A stretch of 55,040 nt of DNA from assembly GCA_012840345.1 (NCBI GenBank), contig DULO01000044.1, forward strand, positions 1-55,040, written 5' to 3'. The notes under the pieces are model-generated. The model was not told the origin of the DNA. It made no database searches and saw only the letters and a program-made list of their open reading frames with translations. The translations under genes and the position numbers were made by a program. Positions 8,719 through 16,228 of this stretch are shown piece after piece; within the stretch, counting starts at the first letter, position 1; every line of letters begins with the position of its first letter. The DNA comes from Candidatus Fermentithermobacillaceae bacterium. GTDB taxonomy: Bacteria > Bacillota > Sulfobacillia > Fermentithermobacillales > Fermentithermobacillaceae.

Positions 8719-9207
8719 CTACTTCTTGTAGCCGATCTTTCTCAAGAAAGAGTGGCGCCACTCGACGTCTTCCGGACCTTCCACGCCGGCGGGCGGGTTC
8801 CCGTCAATGACCCCCATTATCCCGCGGCCTTGGGAAGTCTTGGCGACCACCACTTGCACCGGGTTGGCGGTCGCGCAGTAGATTGAGCAGACTTCCGGCA
8901 CCATTTTGATGTTGTTCAGCACGTTTATCGGGTAACCGTTTTCCATCACGATGATAAAGGCGTGGCCGGTCCCCAGCGCCAAGGCGTTGGCCTTTGCCGT
9001 TTCCACCAACTTGTCGTCGTTTCCCGCGCACCTTACCAGACAAGCGCCGCTGGCTTCCAGGAAGGCGATGCCGAAACGGATGCCGCCTCCTACCTGAACA
9101 ATGGCTTCGTACAGGTCCTCAACAGTTTTTATAAAGTGGCTTTGACCGAGGATGATATTGGCGTCCCCGGGTTTTTCGATAGTAACCAGTTCCAGTTCAA
9201 CGCTCAC
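8719..9207 (-). CDS. Adenosine-specific kinase-like protein (PF04008 type)
   Basis: A 162-aa cytosolic protein of the family named after an archaeal adenosine-specific kinase. Recognisable blocks are NIILGQSHFIKTVEDLYEA, FGIAFLEASG, CLVRCAGND, the glycine-rich GTGHAFIIVM, EVCSIYCATANP and GRGIMGVIDG near the C-terminus. The GTG start at 9207 has only a weak upstream G-rich ribosome site. The gene is convergent with the dehydrogenase gene and stands 62 bases downstream of the PIN toxin gene on the same strand. In vivo function of the family in bacteria is poorly known, so the kinase name is by family only. Confidence 0.85.
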   Translation of the reverse strand: MSVELELVTIEKPGDANIILGQSHFIKTVEDLYEAIVQVGGGIRFGIAFLEASGACLVRCAGNDDKLVETAKANALALGTGHAFIIVMENGYPINVLNNIKMVPEVCSIYCATANPVQVVVAKTSQGRGIMGVIDGNPPAGVEGPEDVEWRHSFLRKIGYKK

Positions 9208-9269
9208 CTAAGACCCACCCTCTCTGCCTGATAGCCGGTTTATACTAGCCGGATGTTTCTCCTTTGGCA

Positions 9270-9704
9270 TTAATAATCCTTCCGGCCGGTCCTCTCTGAC
9301 ACCAAGAGAGACCCGGGGAGTAGTCTCGCCATATCTTTGTCCGCCGTGACCAGGGTCCCGCCTATGGTCGTCGCCAGCTCGGCGGCAGACCCGCCGGCGC
9401 TGTCCTTTATTCCCTTGACAAGCGAGGTTCTGACAGACTGCGCCGCCAGGTCGCCGGTTAAGGGCACCACCTCCAGCGGCAACTGTTCTAGCACCGAAAT
9501 CACGTCGTCCATCATGAGTTCGTTCTCTTCGGCGGCCTGTTCGTAAACTCTCAAGAGAACCAGGGCGGTGGTCTTGGCTTTGTAGCCGCATTCGGCGCAA
9601 TGGGAAAACACCCTCTGGACCAGGTCTCCTCCCGGTTCCCCGCGCAGGTAAGCCAGAAGAGATGAGGCATCCAGGACGAAGTCGCCTTGCTCAGGCACGG
9701 CCAT
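9270..9704 (-). CDS. PIN-domain ribonuclease, VapC-like toxin
   Basis: A 144-aa PIN-fold protein expected to be an Mg-dependent RNase. The first catalytic aspartate is in FVLDASSLLAYLRGE and the C-terminal acidic cluster in GGTLVTADKDMARLL, with DSAGGSAAELATTIGG forming the central helix. The start at ATG 9704 lies inside the end of the AbrB-type gene (14-base overlap), so antitoxin and toxin are co-translated; a longer in-frame reading would run back through the antitoxin gene and is rejected. The arrangement antitoxin first, overlapping toxin second, is typical of type II toxin-antitoxin modules. Confidence 0.85.
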   Translation of the reverse strand: MAVPEQGDFVLDASSLLAYLRGEPGGDLVQRVFSHCAECGYKAKTTALVLLRVYEQAAEENELMMDDVISVLEQLPLEVVPLTGDLAAQSVRTSLVKGIKDSAGGSAAELATTIGGTLVTADKDMARLLPGSLLVSERTGRKDY

Positions 9705-9909
9705 TCTCTTTGTTCTCCTCCAAGGGAGTCGCTTCTCGCCTGAGGATTCCCAGACCGTGCCCGACAGGGTCCTTGACTTCTCGGATGAGCACAATTTTGT
9801 CGCCCTTGTCGTAAAGCCTAAAAGAAGTCCCAGCCTCAAGGGACAGCCGCTTCCTTAGTTCCGCGGGAATCACAATTTGGCCTCGGGCCGATAAGGTCGC
9901 TTTGTACAA
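9691..9909 (-). CDS. AbrB/SpoVT-family antitoxin
   Basis: A 72-aa swapped-hairpin AbrB-type DNA-binding protein with the standard pattern ATLSARGQIVIPAELRKRL followed by GTSFRLYDKGDKIVLI and a charged tail that would contact the toxin. The start is TTG 9909, with GAGGTGA 8 bases upstream. It probably neutralises the PIN protein and represses the pair's promoter, as known for VapB-type antitoxins. The tail EENKENGRA overlaps the toxin start. Confidence 0.85.
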   Translation of the reverse strand: MYKATLSARGQIVIPAELRKRLSLEAGTSFRLYDKGDKIVLIREVKDPVGHGLGILRREATPLEENKENGRA

Positions 9910-10155
9910 GACAAGCTCACCTCGGGGTTATTGGTACAGTCACCTTGGTATTATGCGCAGCCGTTTCGGAAAGGACAGCGGGAGTAAGAACGTGCCCGGC
10001 CGTGTAAAAAGGCCCAAAAAAGGTGAAGCTTGCGCTTAGGAGCATTGAAAAGGAGCCTTTCGCGGTGGATGATCAAGGTGTAGCGAGCGCCGCGAGGCCA
10101 AAGGAGCGATGGCGCTCAAGAAGCCAAGTAGAACCGGATACGAGGAGGCGCGAAG
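9910..10155. other. Intergenic region between antitoxin and glutaredoxin genes
   Basis: This divergent gap of about 245 bases should hold the promoters of both flanking genes. I see no convincing -35/-10 pair. A possible stem pairs GAGCGCC (about 10085) with GGCGCTC (about 10112) around a 20-base loop. A reading frame from about 10023 runs through here into the glutaredoxin gene in another frame and lacks any family resemblance, so it is not called. Confidence 0.4.
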
Positions 10156-10395
10156 ATGTCTCAGCATACCGTCGTGGTTTATTCCACGCCCACTTGCCCC
10201 TGGTGCGACAGGGCAAAGGCCTATCTTAAACAACTCGGAGTTCCCTACGAGGAGAAAGACGTTTCCAGGGATATTGAGGCCGCCACTGAGATGACACGGC
10301 TGTCGGGGCAGATGGGAGTCCCGGTCCTCAATATCGACGGGAAGATAGTTGTCGGTTTCGACAAGGAAAAGATCGACAGGCTTTTGGGTCAGTAA
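10156..10395 (+). CDS. Glutaredoxin-like protein (NrdH/YruB type)
   Basis: A 79-aa thioredoxin-fold redox protein with active site TCPWCDRAKAYL, the cis-proline motif GVPVLNIDGK and the C-terminal VGFDKEKIDRLL that is common in the small UXX/YruB-like glutaredoxins of anaerobes. ATG 10156 follows GAGGAGGCGAAG. It is a single-gene unit: it is followed by a strong terminator and the upstream 250 bases contain no gene. Confidence 0.88.
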   Translation: MSQHTVVVYSTPTCPWCDRAKAYLKQLGVPYEEKDVSRDIEAATEMTRLSGQMGVPVLNIDGKIVVGFDKEKIDRLLGQ

Positions 10396-10461
10396 CCGTG
10401 TTTCCCGGTCCCAGAGCCGGGGCCTTATGTGAAGGCGCCCAGAGGCGCCAACAAAGAAAAA

Positions 10462-10487
10462 GGGAGCCCGAGCGGCTCTCTTTTTTT
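10462..10487 (+). terminator. Rho-independent terminator after the glutaredoxin gene
   Basis: GGGAGCC pairs with GGCTCTC (one G-T pair) around the loop CGAGC, followed by seven T. An A-rich run upstream makes it usable from the other strand too. A second small hairpin (GGCGCC repeated around CCAGA-like loop, about 10435-10450) precedes it. Confidence 0.85.
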
Positions 10488-10562
10488 GGGTCCTACTTCG
10501 GCGCCGCAAGGCGGTCTGAAGGACTTCCAGCCTGATTAGAGAAATATCCAAGGTCTTGGGGA

Positions 10563-12017
10563 TTGGTAGGAACGCTGCTCTTGGGGGTGCGTTGGTTGGG
10601 CGAGTTATTGCCGGAGGCCGGTATTCCCGAGCGAGAACCTTTGCTTCAAAGGGCAATAGGGCGCCTGTTCGGGCGAGATCCTGATTCGCGAGCGCTTCTT
10701 ACGGCGACGTGGGCCCTCGCCTGGCCCGTGGTCTTGGAACAGGCGCTCTCCATGGTCAGTCAGGTTGTCGACACGGCCATGGTGGGCAGGCTCGGGAAGG
10801 AATCGACCACCGCGGTAGGCCTCAGCATGCAGCCTTTTTCCCTGCTTAACGCCGTGTTTATGGGCCTTAGCGCGGGGACCACCGCCCTCGTGGCGCGGGC
10901 CGTGGGAGCGGGGAACAGGGAAGAGGCGGGCAAGGTAGCGGGTCAATCCCTTGTCATAGCTTTCATCTTCGGCCTGGTCATCAGCTATTTAGGTTACACC
11001 AACGCCGACTGGATAATCGGGTTCATGAAAGCTGAGGACTCGGTCCGGGCTATCGGAGCGGGTTACGTCAGGGCTATGATGCCGGGCATACTGTTGTTTT
11101 TCGTCTTCACCATAGCCACCGGAGCTTTAAGAGGAGCGGGCGACACGAGGACTCCTATGCTCATCAACTTTGGGCTTAACGCCATTCACATTTTCACCAA
11201 CTACTTGTTCATCTTCGGAAACTTGGGAGCTCCTCGCATGGAAGCCGCCGGCGCGGGGTTGTCCACGTCCATCTCCCGCATCTTGGGCGGCATCGCCATC
11301 TTGACAGTGCTGACCCGTCCCGGCGGGAAACTGACCGTGGACTGGAAAAACACCATCCGCCGCTTTGACCTGGGACTCTTTAAGCGGATCCTGAACATCG
11401 GAGTCCCGGCCATGCTGGAGAGGGTCCTCACCTCGTCGGGACAGATCGCGTACGCCCGCCAAGTGGCGGGGCTGGGCACAGAAGCCTACGCCGCTCACTC
11501 TTTGTCTTTGAACTGCGAATCTTTTTCTTACATGCCTGGGATGGGCTTCGCCACGGCTTCTACGGCACTGGTTGGGCAGCGGCTAGGGGCCAAAGATCCC
11601 GACGGCGCGGAAAGGAGCGCCTACATCGCCCTCAAGATGGGCGTGCTCACCATGGGCACTATGGGAGTCCTGTTCTTCCTGTTTCCCTCCACCTTCTTGA
11701 GGATATTCACCACCGACGAAGGGGTCATAGCCGCGGGCGTGCCGCTTCTTAGAATAGTGGCGTTCACTCAAATCCCCGAGGCCTTCGGTTTCGTCATACC
11801 GGGGGCGCTTAGGGGCGCCGGCGATACGAAGCCCGGAATGTATGTCACGGTGCTGGGCATCTGGTGCGTCAGGCTCGCCCTGACTTATGTTTTGATGAAC
11901 GTGTTTCATATGGGGCTTACGGCGGCCTGGGTCGCGATGTTCGCTGACTGGGTCGTCCGCGCGTCTTTGTACTGGTACAGGCTTAAACAGGGCGGTTGGA
12001 AACGTATCAAGGTGTAG
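10563..12017 (+). CDS. MATE family efflux transporter
   Basis: A multidrug/toxin extrusion-type secondary exporter with about 12 membrane helices (484 aa). Characteristic segments are WPVVLEQALSMVSQVVDTAMVG, FSLLNAVFMGLSAGTTALVARAVGAG, GALRGAGDTRTPML and, in the second half, the pseudo-repeat GALRGAGDTKPGMYVT. The N-terminal 40 residues before the first helix are longer than usual. The start is uncertain: TTG 10563 gives the longest form, while TTG 10596 has GGGGGT seven bases upstream. Substrate cannot be predicted. The next gene is under a separate TPP riboswitch, so no link with thiamine is implied. Confidence 0.9.
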   Translation: MVGTLLLGVRWLGELLPEAGIPEREPLLQRAIGRLFGRDPDSRALLTATWALAWPVVLEQALSMVSQVVDTAMVGRLGKESTTAVGLSMQPFSLLNAVFMGLSAGTTALVARAVGAGNREEAGKVAGQSLVIAFIFGLVISYLGYTNADWIIGFMKAEDSVRAIGAGYVRAMMPGILLFFVFTIATGALRGAGDTRTPMLINFGLNAIHIFTNYLFIFGNLGAPRMEAAGAGLSTSISRILGGIAILTVLTRPGGKLTVDWKNTIRRFDLGLFKRILNIGVPAMLERVLTSSGQIAYARQVAGLGTEAYAAHSLSLNCESFSYMPGMGFATASTALVGQRLGAKDPDGAERSAYIALKMGVLTMGTMGVLFFLFPSTFLRIFTTDEGVIAAGVPLLRIVAFTQIPEAFGFVIPGALRGAGDTKPGMYVTVLGIWCVRLALTYVLMNVFHMGLTAAWVAMFADWVVRASLYWYRLKQGGWKRIKV

Positions 12018-12028
12018 GCTTCTTGAGA

Positions 12029-12058
12029 GTGACAGTATCGCCCAAACGGTGTTAAGAT
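12029..12058 (+). promoter_or_regulatory. Putative sigma-A promoter for the thiT-thiN leader
   Basis: GTGACA (12029-12034), an 18-base spacer and TAAGAT (12053-12058) match the housekeeping consensus with one mismatch in each box. Transcription would begin just before the TPP aptamer, as expected. Confidence 0.5.
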
Positions 12059-12067
12059 ATTCTAAAA

Positions 12068-12150
12068 CGGGGAGCTGCTAGGAGCGGCTGAGAAAGGGCT
12101 ACTGAGCGCCTGACCCTTGGAACCTGTAGGGGTAATGCCCGCGTAGGGAA
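12068..12150 (+). promoter_or_regulatory. TPP riboswitch aptamer (THI element)
   Basis: The conserved TPP-binding elements are all present: an initial GGGG, the CTGAGA of the pyrimidine-sensing loop (12088-12093), the ACCCTTGGAACCTG block (12113-12126), and the closing GGTAATGCCCGCGTAGGGAA (12131-12150). It lies upstream of the thiamine transporter gene thiT and followed at once by a terminator hairpin, so thiamine pyrophosphate should shut off thiT and probably thiN by premature transcription termination. Confidence 0.95.
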
Positions 12151-12166
12151 ATCCGAGTCCAAGCGC

Positions 12167-12191
12167 CCGCACGCCCACTGTGCGGTTTTTT
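12167..12191 (+). terminator. Intrinsic terminator, expression platform of the TPP riboswitch
   Basis: CCGCAC (12167-12172) pairs with GTGCGG (12180-12185) around GCCCACT, followed by six T. Located 16 bases after the aptamer and before the thiT ribosome site, it is the switching element. Confidence 0.9.
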
Positions 12192-12224
12192 GTTGCCTCC
12201 CCGCACAATGGAGGGAATGCAAAG

Positions 12225-12731
12225 ATGCGTGACGAGAAGTTGAGAATCCTTGTGGAAGGGGCCCTCATGGTGGCGGTGGCGTTCGCGCTAAGCTTCGTCA
12301 AAGTCTTCCACCTCCCCCAGGGCGGTTCGGTTACCCTTGGAAGCATGATACCCATACTGCTGTTTTCGGCCAGGAGAGGAACAGGGGCGGGGATCATGGC
12401 TGGTACCGTCTACGGCATACTGCAGTTCATCGTCGAACCGTACTTCGTCCATCCCGCCCAGTTGATACTGGATTACCCGCTGGCTTTCGGGCTTTTGGGC
12501 CTGGCTGGCCTCTTCGGCGAGGACATTCTGAAGGGAACCTTACTGGGGGTCTTCGGAAGGTTTGTTTCCCACTTCATCTCGGGCGTGATATTCTTCGCCG
12601 AATACGCCGAAGGGAACGTTTACGCCTACTCCGCCGCCTATCAGGCCAGCTACCTTGTACCCGAGTTCATCATCTCGGTGTTAGTATTGAGAGTGGGACT
12701 GTACAATCTGGTCAAGAAGTCCAACATCTAA
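12225..12731 (+). CDS. thiT: Thiamine-binding ECF transporter S component ThiT
   Basis: Substrate-binding membrane subunit of an energy-coupling-factor transporter for thiamine (168 aa, six helices). Family-typical segments are VEGALMVAVAFALSFVKVF, LPQGGSVTLGSMIPILLFS (the thiamine-contacting loop), GILQFIVEPYFVHPAQLILDYPLAF and the C-terminal EYAEGNVYAYSAAYQASYLVPE. ATG 12225 has GGAGGG 9 bases upstream; an upstream in-frame reading begins inside the riboswitch terminator and is rejected. The riboswitch in front confirms the substrate. The ATPase and EcfT subunits are not in this window. Confidence 0.95.
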   Translation: MRDEKLRILVEGALMVAVAFALSFVKVFHLPQGGSVTLGSMIPILLFSARRGTGAGIMAGTVYGILQFIVEPYFVHPAQLILDYPLAFGLLGLAGLFGEDILKGTLLGVFGRFVSHFISGVIFFAEYAEGNVYAYSAAYQASYLVPEFIISVLVLRVGLYNLVKKSNI

Positions 12732-12749
12732 TTCTCGGGAGATGGCTTT

Positions 12750-13460
12750 TTGAGGGCAAGTCTTACAAACCCGGAGTACGCGGCGATCGTGAGCGGCGGC
12801 GATATATGCTTTGACTCCACGCAGGAGAAGTCCGCTTTGGAACTCATACGCGGGGCGAAGAGCGTGATAGCCGCGGACTCGGGAGTCGACTTCCTGCTCC
12901 AAAAGGGAATTATTCCGCAGGTGCTCCTGGGGGACTTCGATTCGTGCCTGGGCGAGTCGGTCCGGTTTTGTGAGAAGTCGGGGTCGAGAATACTCCGGCT
13001 TAAGGTCGACAAAGACCAGACCGATACGGAAGCGGCTTTGGAAGAAGCGCTCAACATGGGGTTTTCCCAGACCGTCGTCATTGGGGCTCTGGGAGGCGGA
13101 AGGTTCGAGCACTCTCTCGCCAACATCTCCCTAATCGAGACGTACAAGCGGCGCGGAATGGACGTGGTGCTTGTTTCGGGCAAGACTGCTGTCTGCTCGG
13201 TAGGACTCCCCGGAGGAACCGTCGAGGAAGGCCAAGCCGGTCGAGAACGAGTCTTCTACGGCAAACCGGGAGACTGGGTGTCTCTTTTCCCCGTGACCGG
13301 GGAAGTCCACGGCGTCACCACGATGAACTTGCGTTTTCCCCTGGCGTCCGCCACCCTCCGCAGAGGGTCGACTTTGGGTGTGTCCAATGAAATGCTGAAA
13401 GAAGAAGCCCGCGTTAGCGTGGACGCGGGCTTCATGCTGATAATCCTCACGGACCGCTGA
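12750..13460 (+). CDS. thiN: Thiamine pyrophosphokinase
   Basis: Transfers pyrophosphate from ATP to imported thiamine to make TPP. The 236-aa protein shows the fold's signature blocks: VIAADSGVDFLLQKGIIPQ, LLGDFDS, the metal site KDQTDTEAALEEAL and the thiamine-binding GALGGGRFEHSLANI. Start TTG 12750 has GGGAGATGG 6 bases upstream. It follows thiT by 18 bases, so uptake and activation of thiamine are probably in one riboswitch-controlled operon. Confidence 0.93.
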   Translation: MRASLTNPEYAAIVSGGDICFDSTQEKSALELIRGAKSVIAADSGVDFLLQKGIIPQVLLGDFDSCLGESVRFCEKSGSRILRLKVDKDQTDTEAALEEALNMGFSQTVVIGALGGGRFEHSLANISLIETYKRRGMDVVLVSGKTAVCSVGLPGGTVEEGQAGRERVFYGKPGDWVSLFPVTGEVHGVTTMNLRFPLASATLRRGSTLGVSNEMLKEEARVSVDAGFMLIILTDR

Positions 13461-13517
13461 GTTCGACAGGACGGTCCGAAACTGGGCCTGAACCGGGCTT
13501 ATACACGCGGCGCCCGA

Positions 13518-14309
13518 CTACTCGCCCAAGATTTCAGATATCGGGCGCCCCCTGGGGTCGTCTCTGGCCGGTTTCCCCAGCGCCAGAAGCTGGCCCAAGG
13601 GCATGATCTCGTATCCCGCGGTCTTCAGGTTTTGCAGGACCATAGGCAAGGCTTCGTGGGTTTCGCGCGCCGAGTCCGAGGCGTGGAACAAGATGATGGC
13701 TCCCGGGAACGTGTACTTGGAGACCTCGGTCACGATGGCCGTGACTCCCGGGTTCATCCAGTCCTTGCTGTCGACTGCCCAGATCACCGTCTCATATCCC
13801 AGTTCCCGGGCGGTAAGCACAACAGTCTTGTCATAGTCTCCGTTGGGGGGTCTGAAAAACTTGGGCGTCGTCCTGGTGATGTTGACCAAAATGTCGTGGG
13901 CCGTCTGTATGTTTTGCCGGATCGATTCTTTGCTCTCTTGGCTCAAGTTTACGTGGTCCTGGCCGTGGCTCGCGATCTCGTGCCCATCCTCGACTATTCG
14001 TCTCACTACGTCTTTGTAGTTGTTGGACCAGGGTCCCGAAAGAAAAAAGGTGGCCTTCTGGTTGTGCTCTTTCAAGACGTCCAGGACCTTGTTTGGGACT
14101 TCCTTTCCCCACGAGATGTCGAAAGTCAGCGCTGCGGCCTTGCGGTCCGTCTTGACGTAAAACATGGGCATCTGGGAATCAGCAGCCACAGTCAGGTCGT
14201 ATAGCTCGATTACCGGTTCTTCTTTTTGGCTCTGCATACCCCACAGGGCGCCCGTTATCGTCAAGATGAGGGCAAGGGCGATCAGTACGAACTTCCTTCT
14301 GATAAACAC
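13518..14309 (-). CDS. Polysaccharide deacetylase family protein (PdaB-like)
   Basis: A membrane-anchored NodB-fold carbohydrate esterase (263 aa). After an N-terminal anchor (RRKFVLIALALILTITGALW) come motif 1 LTFDISWG, motif 2 SHGQDHVNL, motif 3 RPPNGDYDK, motif 4 near IWAVDSKDW and motif 5 ILFHASDS. The DIS form of motif 1, in place of DDG, is the pattern of PdaB-type sporulation deacetylases. GTG 14309 has GGGGGAG upstream; readings further upstream are not supported. It is convergent with thiN and separated from the upstream operon on its own strand by a hairpin. Substrate is probably peptidoglycan, by family. Confidence 0.88.
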   Translation of the reverse strand: MFIRRKFVLIALALILTITGALWGMQSQKEEPVIELYDLTVAADSQMPMFYVKTDRKAAALTFDISWGKEVPNKVLDVLKEHNQKATFFLSGPWSNNYKDVVRRIVEDGHEIASHGQDHVNLSQESKESIRQNIQTAHDILVNITRTTPKFFRPPNGDYDKTVVLTARELGYETVIWAVDSKDWMNPGVTAIVTEVSKYTFPGAIILFHASDSARETHEALPMVLQNLKTAGYEIMPLGQLLALGKPARDDPRGRPISEILGE

Positions 14310-14432
14310 GGCCACTCCCCCTAGATGGGCAAGCGTAGTGGGATTCTTCCCCAAAGGGAAAGCATCCTTCAAGAAATGATATTTCGGACCTCTGGGTATA
14401 TGCGGCTTGGGGAGACGTTCACACAAAAGCGG

Positions 14433-14457
14433 GGCCCGGACTTTCGCTGTCCGGGCC
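14433..14457 (-). terminator. Hairpin terminator after the YbaB-containing operon
   Basis: GGCCCGGAC and GTCCGGGCC form a nine-base-pair stem around a TTTCGCT loop. Read on the minus strand it is followed by CCGCTTTT, a weak T tract. It separates the four-gene operon at 14495-16513 from the deacetylase gene. Confidence 0.6.
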
Positions 14458-14494
14458 GAATAAACTGGCGGTTTCCAACGCGCGTGGTTTCGGG

Positions 14495-15625
14495 TTATTG
14501 AACGGCAGGGACGCCAGGCCAGCCCCGGTATATGCCGGTGCCCGGTTTATGGTAAGTCCTCCTGGTCGTGGGCCGCTTTCGAATGAGCTGGGCCAAAGGG
14601 TCCTTGGGCACCGCGTTAGCGGCTCTATCCGCTTTCGCCGCGGGTTCCCCGCCTTCAGAAGGTTTCTGTTCAACCGGTATGGATGAGGTAGGCTTTGGCT
14701 CCGCTGCTTTTGGATCCGCGACCTTAGCCTCTGCTGTTTTCCATTCTGGAGCTTTGGCTTCGGGCGCTTTGGGCTCCGGCCTCAATTCTTCGGCTTTGGG
14801 GTCCACCGGAGTCTTTTGCTCAAGGTTCCGGCGGTCCGGCAACTTAGGTTCTGAAGCCTTAGATTCGGTCGTCTTAGGTTCCGCCGCCTTGGGTTCCGGC
14901 TGTCTCCCTTCGCCGTTTTTCTGCCTCATGAAATCCATGCTCGCTATGATGTTTAGGAGCAGGGTCAGGATCTTGGGATCGAACCCCAGGGCCTGCTGCA
15001 ACGGGGAAGGCTTATTGGGCGCTTCCGAACCGGGTTCTCCGGCGCGCCCGGCTTCGTTTCCCTGGCCCTCACTGCCTTTCTCGCCCTCGGCTGCCCGCGG
15101 TTTCAACGCTTTGGTAAAGGCGGTGACCACAGACAAGAGTGAGGCCAGCATCCTCGGGTCAAGTCCTTCAGAAGGAGCCGCCTTGCCCGTGTCTCCTCCC
15201 TGAGACGCGGGGGCTTCCGTCTGTCCGGGCGTCCCAAAGAGGGACCTGGCCAGCATCGAGAATAATGACATCACAGGGTCGCTCGCTGCCGGCGACTGCG
15301 GCTGAACCGGCGTTATGGCTCCGGCCTCGCCGGCATCTCCCTGTACCTCCGACGGTTTCTCTTCGGAAGGTTTGCTGTCCGCAGCTTCCTTAATGTTCAT
15401 GAGAGCTTTTTCTTGGGATTCGGGCAGGGTCACCCCAAAGAAGGCGTCCATGATCCCCAGGAGATTTATGAGCGCCAAGAGCCCGGCCTTCTCCCTCAGA
15501 GTCTTCGGGTTCCCGTCAGGGTTTTGGACCAAGAGCGACTTGGCTATGTCAGATAGGGTCTTATCGCTAACCATCAGATCCGATCCGCCCGAAGAAGTTA
15601 GCAAATTCCGGAGGAACCTGTCCAC
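14495..15625 (-). CDS. Unknown protein with internal helical repeats and a Pro/Glu/Lys/Ala-rich region
   Basis: A 376-aa protein that I do not recognise. Predicted-helical hydrophobic blocks recur: ALINLLGIMDAFFG (about 50-63), LFSMLARSLFG, GLDPRMLASLLSVVTAF (about 155) and GFDPKILTLLLNIIASM (about 215); the last two are clear copies of one unit. Between and after them lie low-complexity segments, the longest a run of xPKAxEPK-type repeats (about 230-325), then a basic tail RKRPTTRRTYHKPG. GTG 15625 has GGGGGAG 6 bases upstream and starts 59 bases inside the end of the YbaB-like gene, so coupling is likely. It has no signal peptide. The shape suggests a structural or scaffold protein; spore association would be inference only. 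Confidence 0.8.
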   Translation of the reverse strand: MDRFLRNLLTSSGGSDLMVSDKTLSDIAKSLLVQNPDGNPKTLREKAGLLALINLLGIMDAFFGVTLPESQEKALMNIKEAADSKPSEEKPSEVQGDAGEAGAITPVQPQSPAASDPVMSLFSMLARSLFGTPGQTEAPASQGGDTGKAAPSEGLDPRMLASLLSVVTAFTKALKPRAAEGEKGSEGQGNEAGRAGEPGSEAPNKPSPLQQALGFDPKILTLLLNIIASMDFMRQKNGEGRQPEPKAAEPKTTESKASEPKLPDRRNLEQKTPVDPKAEELRPEPKAPEAKAPEWKTAEAKVADPKAAEPKPTSSIPVEQKPSEGGEPAAKADRAANAVPKDPLAQLIRKRPTTRRTYHKPGTGIYRGWPGVPAVQ

Positions 15626-15914
15626 CGATTACTCCCCCAATTTCGGTTCTTAGGACTCTCCTCGCCTCTTTTACGGTGTTGTTCACGGCTTCAACTATGG
15701 CGTTCTCAAGCGTGGTCAGATCGTGTGTCTTGGCCGCGAGTTTTTCCCGATCGATACGGATGCTCTTCAAGTTAAACCAGATATCTCCTGTGGCCGTGAC
15801 AAGGCCTCCCCCTGCTTCCCCTTGGACCAAACGGTCTTGCAGCCCTGATAGCCGCGTGTTTACCTCGGTTTCGAGCTTCTCCATCTGCATCAATAGTGCG
15901 GCAAGGTTCTGCAC
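15567..15914 (-). CDS. YbaB/EbfC-like nucleoid-associated family protein
   Basis: A 115-aa protein matching the YbaB/EbfC pattern: an N-terminal helix (MQNLAALLMQMEKLETEV), the strand-turn GEAGGGLVTATGDIWFNLKSIRID and the C-terminal helix LENAIVEAVNNTVKEARRVL. Classical YbaB is encoded downstream of dnaX; here it is embedded in an unrelated operon, so this is probably a specialised paralogue. GTG 15914 has GGGGGGAT upstream. DNA binding is the family expectation and is not proved for this divergent copy. Confidence 0.78.
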   Translation of the reverse strand: MQNLAALLMQMEKLETEVNTRLSGLQDRLVQGEAGGGLVTATGDIWFNLKSIRIDREKLAAKTHDLTTLENAIVEAVNNTVKEARRVLRTEIGGVIGGQVPPEFANFFGRIGSDG

Positions 15915-15935
15915 TTCTATCCCCCCAAGTCACGC

Positions 15936-16217
15936 TTACTTCAGCATCTTATGCCGGAAGCGGAACCGGGGGTGATAGGAGAAAGCTCCAAGCGGCAGTA
16001 TCCTTCCTAAGTTAACCTGTCTTTTTGAGACCGGCCCGACGCCGGGGAACGGCCCCCACGAGCGGATTTCTTCCGTCGCCTTTTCTTGGCTCTTTGCTTC
16101 ACGCGCCTCCTGGAAGAGCATGACGGCACGCTCGAAACTGCCGTTGGCGGCCAGGAGCAGGATCAGTATGAGAAACAGCAAGTAAGGGTTTTCGCCCTCT
16201 TTGCCTAGGGTTTCCAT
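15936..16217 (-). CDS. Small membrane protein of unknown function
   Basis: A 93-aa protein with a short hydrophilic start, one strongly hydrophobic segment (PYLLFLILILLLAANG) and a basic, Pro/Gly-rich C-terminus rich in Arg, Phe and His (YHPRFRFRHKMLK). ATG 16217 has TAGGAGGAG 5 bases upstream; a longer upstream reading lacks support. The hydrophobic segment resembles those of small spore-associated proteins in Bacillota, which is only a resemblance. It is the second gene of the four-gene operon. Confidence 0.7.
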   Translation of the reverse strand: METLGKEGENPYLLFLILILLLAANGSFERAVMLFQEAREAKSQEKATEEIRSWGPFPGVGPVSKRQVNLGRILPLGAFSYHPRFRFRHKMLK

Positions 16218-16228
16218 TTCTACTCCTC

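Noticed and set aside
10023-10229. Small open frame before and across the start of the glutaredoxin-like gene
   Set aside because: It overlaps the glutaredoxin gene in another frame, and its sequence has no protein-like features.
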